From Coenobita brevimanus (taxonomy: Eukaryota > Arthropoda > Malacostraca > Decapoda > Coenobitidae): a stretch of DNA of 64,000 nucleotides. Position 1 is the stretch's first letter, and every line of letters starts with the position of its first letter. Where the stretch lies: positions 8,687,140-8,751,139 of the forward strand of contig CM064697.1 in assembly GCA_032717465.1 (NCBI GenBank), given 5' to 3'. This document shows positions 61,856-64,000 of the stretch, piece after piece. A program made the position numbers and the translations under genes. The notes beneath the pieces are model-generated. The model saw only the letters and a list, made by a program, of their open reading frames with translations. It made no database searches and was not told the origin of the DNA.

Positions 61856-62085
61856 TTAAGTTCCACAGGCAAATAATTACTTATACAGATTTCCCTGGTA
61901 CACAATGGGTGGGGTGATCCAATTTATTCCTTTATCTTCATCGGGACACGAGTCAAAGGAGAAAATGAGTTACAGGTATCGTAGGTATATATATTTCTTT
62001 TATTTTTAATAGGATACAAATAAAAGGAGACAAAGAGTCACGAGGACAATTTTCCTGCCATCTGTTCAGTGGGAACGGTGACTAC

Positions 62086-62121
62086 TTTCAGTATGTGTTT
62101 CGGCAAGTAGGGTCGTTTCTC

Positions 62122-62157
<36 letters not shown>

Positions 62158-62310
62158 CACATATACACAAAAAGAAAATAAAAAAGCTGAAGATAGTGAA
62201 GATGGCTTGTCAACGCCGCGCAACATGACTCCTCAACTTAGCATGCCAAGACCAACCTGCCAGGCTCTCATCCCTTTCAGTATGTGTTTCGGCAAGTAGG
62301 GTCGTTTCTC

Positions 62311-62350
<40 letters not shown>

Positions 62351-62464
62351 CACATATACACAAAAAGAAAATAAAAAAGCTGAAGATAGTGAAGATGGCT
62401 TGTCAACGCCGCGCAACATGACTCCTCAACTTAGCATGCCAAGACCAACCTGCCAGGCTCTCAT
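62086..62464. repeat. Near-perfect 189-bp tandem duplication containing a (TC)n
   Basis: Copy 1 runs 62086-62272 and copy 2 runs 62275-62464. Both start TTTCAGTATGTGTTTCGGCA and end CCAACCTGCCAGGCTCTCAT. I find them identical base by base except for the internal TC tract, which is 30 nt in copy 1 (62125-62154) and 34 nt in copy 2 (62314-62347). The duplication is very recent, or is an assembly or haplotype artefact. Confidence 0.95.
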
Positions 62465-62895
<431 letters not shown>

Positions 62896-62936
62896 CCATT
62901 ACATTTCTTTTAATTATTTCACCACATACCATTCCC

Positions 62937-62939
<3 letters not shown>

Positions 62940-63001
<62 letters not shown>

Positions 63002-63013
63002 GAACAACTTATC

Positions 63014-63070
<57 letters not shown>

Positions 63071-63124
63071 GAACAACTTATCTATTCTCTCTCTCTCTCT
63101 CTCCATTGAACAACCCTCTCTATT
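62940..63124. repeat. Composite (CT)n array with three CCATTGAACAACTTATCTAT spacers
   Basis: CCATTGAACAACTTATCTAT occurs at 62997 and 63066 and as a CCATTGAACAACCCTCTCTA variant at 63103. CT runs of different lengths separate them (62940-62996, 63018-63065 and 63087-63102). Confidence 0.95.
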
Positions 63125-63750
63125 CAAAACTCATTTTTGTTTCATCTCTTTCTCTTCCGTCAACCTCCGTGCTTCTTACTTCCCACTACCAATATCTCCG
63201 CCTTTCCCCACTCTCTAATCCATCTTACATCCCTTTCTTTTAATTTGGTCCTTCGCCCTCAATGGTTTCCACCCTACATTTCTCTCAATATCATTTCCTT
63301 TTCCTTTCCTCTACCTTCCATTTTCCACCTTTTTTGTCTACCATTTTCCTTCCCATCTCCATTCTCTCTACTTATCTTTTCTAGCATGCATCTTCCTTTT
63401 TCTTAATCTTGTCCTCAGTCCACTCTTTCTAATCTATATTTCTTTCTCATTACTTTTTCCTTTTTTTATCTTCCATATTCTTTCCCTTGCCTTCTACCAT
63501 CTTCCTTCCCACCTCCTGCTACCATTTTCTCTCAACCTTCGATACCGCCTCTCCCATAATGATTTCCACACACGCACACCAACCACCAAACTCCCCGTCT
63601 TACACAACCACCTCACCCACCACCTGGCACGAAGTCTAAACGATAAATGCGTAAATATTCTCCTATCCTTTATCCTTATCAAGCGGCCGTGTCTTGAAAC
63701 CTCTCCTATCTCTTCCTCGGTCTCGCTCACTCTGCCTCCCTCCCACCCTC
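63125..63750. other. Pyrimidine-rich domain
   Basis: T/C-rich sequence with CTTCCCACC- and CTTTCTAATC-type words. Frames on either strand are unconvincing. Confidence 0.55.
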
Positions 63751-64000
63751 TCTCTCTCTACCAGTCACCGGCCGATGCTACATAGGGATCAGGACAAACC
63801 AATATGGCCTCTCCTATCTATATTTACGCTCAGGGCAAAAATACCTCGCCTCACTGCTACAAATACACGCGGTTTTATCCCAGTCTTTATCATTTCCCAT
63901 ATCTATCACATTTTATCTTTGCAATCCCACACTGCTTAGTAAGGATGACTGGCAAGTGAGATGTGTTTGTGCAAACGCCGACGGATGTAAACAAAGCGAA
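63751..64000. other. Unique sequence at window end
   Basis: Mixed DNA including GTCACCGGCCGATGCTACAT near 63766. No gene is recognised and any feature would run out of the window. Confidence 0.4.

Overview
This is a gene-poor, extremely repeat-rich stretch of animal nuclear DNA. The best guess is a decapod crustacean, probably a crab, although the sequence alone does not prove the species. Four things point that way. There are dozens of very long dinucleotide tracts (GT, CT/GA and AT runs of 50-160 bp) and many trinucleotide arrays. There is a degenerate interstitial CCTAA (TTAGG-type, arthropod telomere-like) block. There is an RTE-like LINE remnant with a GAT-repeat tail. A short palindromic repeat with the core GCTGAATAAAATCGTCTGG recurs across the whole window, and I recall very similar words from crab genomic sequence. 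I see no credible intact protein-coding gene, no tRNA or rRNA gene, no CRISPR array and nothing prokaryotic. Almost all open frames over 60 codons are translations of simple repeats or of pyrimidine/purine-biased tracts.

Layout. 0-6 kb: pyrimidine-rich block, short minisatellites, CT/AT/CA/GT arrays, two copies of the palindromic family and a degenerate 126-bp tandem. 6.4-8.7 kb: AT-rich island built of ATT arrays and degenerate ~33-bp and ~82-bp tandems. 9.3-12.15 kb: long purine-rich domain. 13.6-14.5 kb: the palindromic family arranged as a ~118-bp tandem. 15-16 kb: a 33-bp minisatellite with a 120-bp GT expansion inside it. 18.3-18.6 kb: the only CpG-rich patch. 23.75-24.0 kb: a 13-copy 21-bp minisatellite. 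24.1-25.9 kb: retroposon fragments, including a ~535-bp element with 11-bp inverted ends that appears inserted into a palindromic-family copy. 26-31 kb: microsatellites and R/Y-biased blocks. 32 kb: telomere-like CCTAA block. 33-38 kb: opposed pyrimidine and purine domains. 39.2-41.2 kb: 54/55-bp array, then the RTE-like relic. 41.8-47.9 kb: family copies, a 19-bp dimeric array, a second dispersed repeat with a 109-bp tandem, and a 150-bp diverged tandem. 48.5-54.3 kb: GGATG-type and 32-bp minisatellites and more R/Y domains. 56-59 kb: triplet and tetranucleotide arrays. 59.3-60.96 kb: the longest stretch without arrays. 62-63.1 kb: a recent 189-bp tandem duplication and a composite CT array.

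No pathway or operon can be described because no working genes are present. The biology visible here is repeat turnover: simple arrays growing inside or beside transposon-derived sequence, local duplications whose ends fall in or at microsatellites, and strand-asymmetric R/Y domains able to form non-B DNA. Coordinates of degenerate repeats are approximate to a few tens of bases. Family names are inferences from motif recognition, not from a database search.
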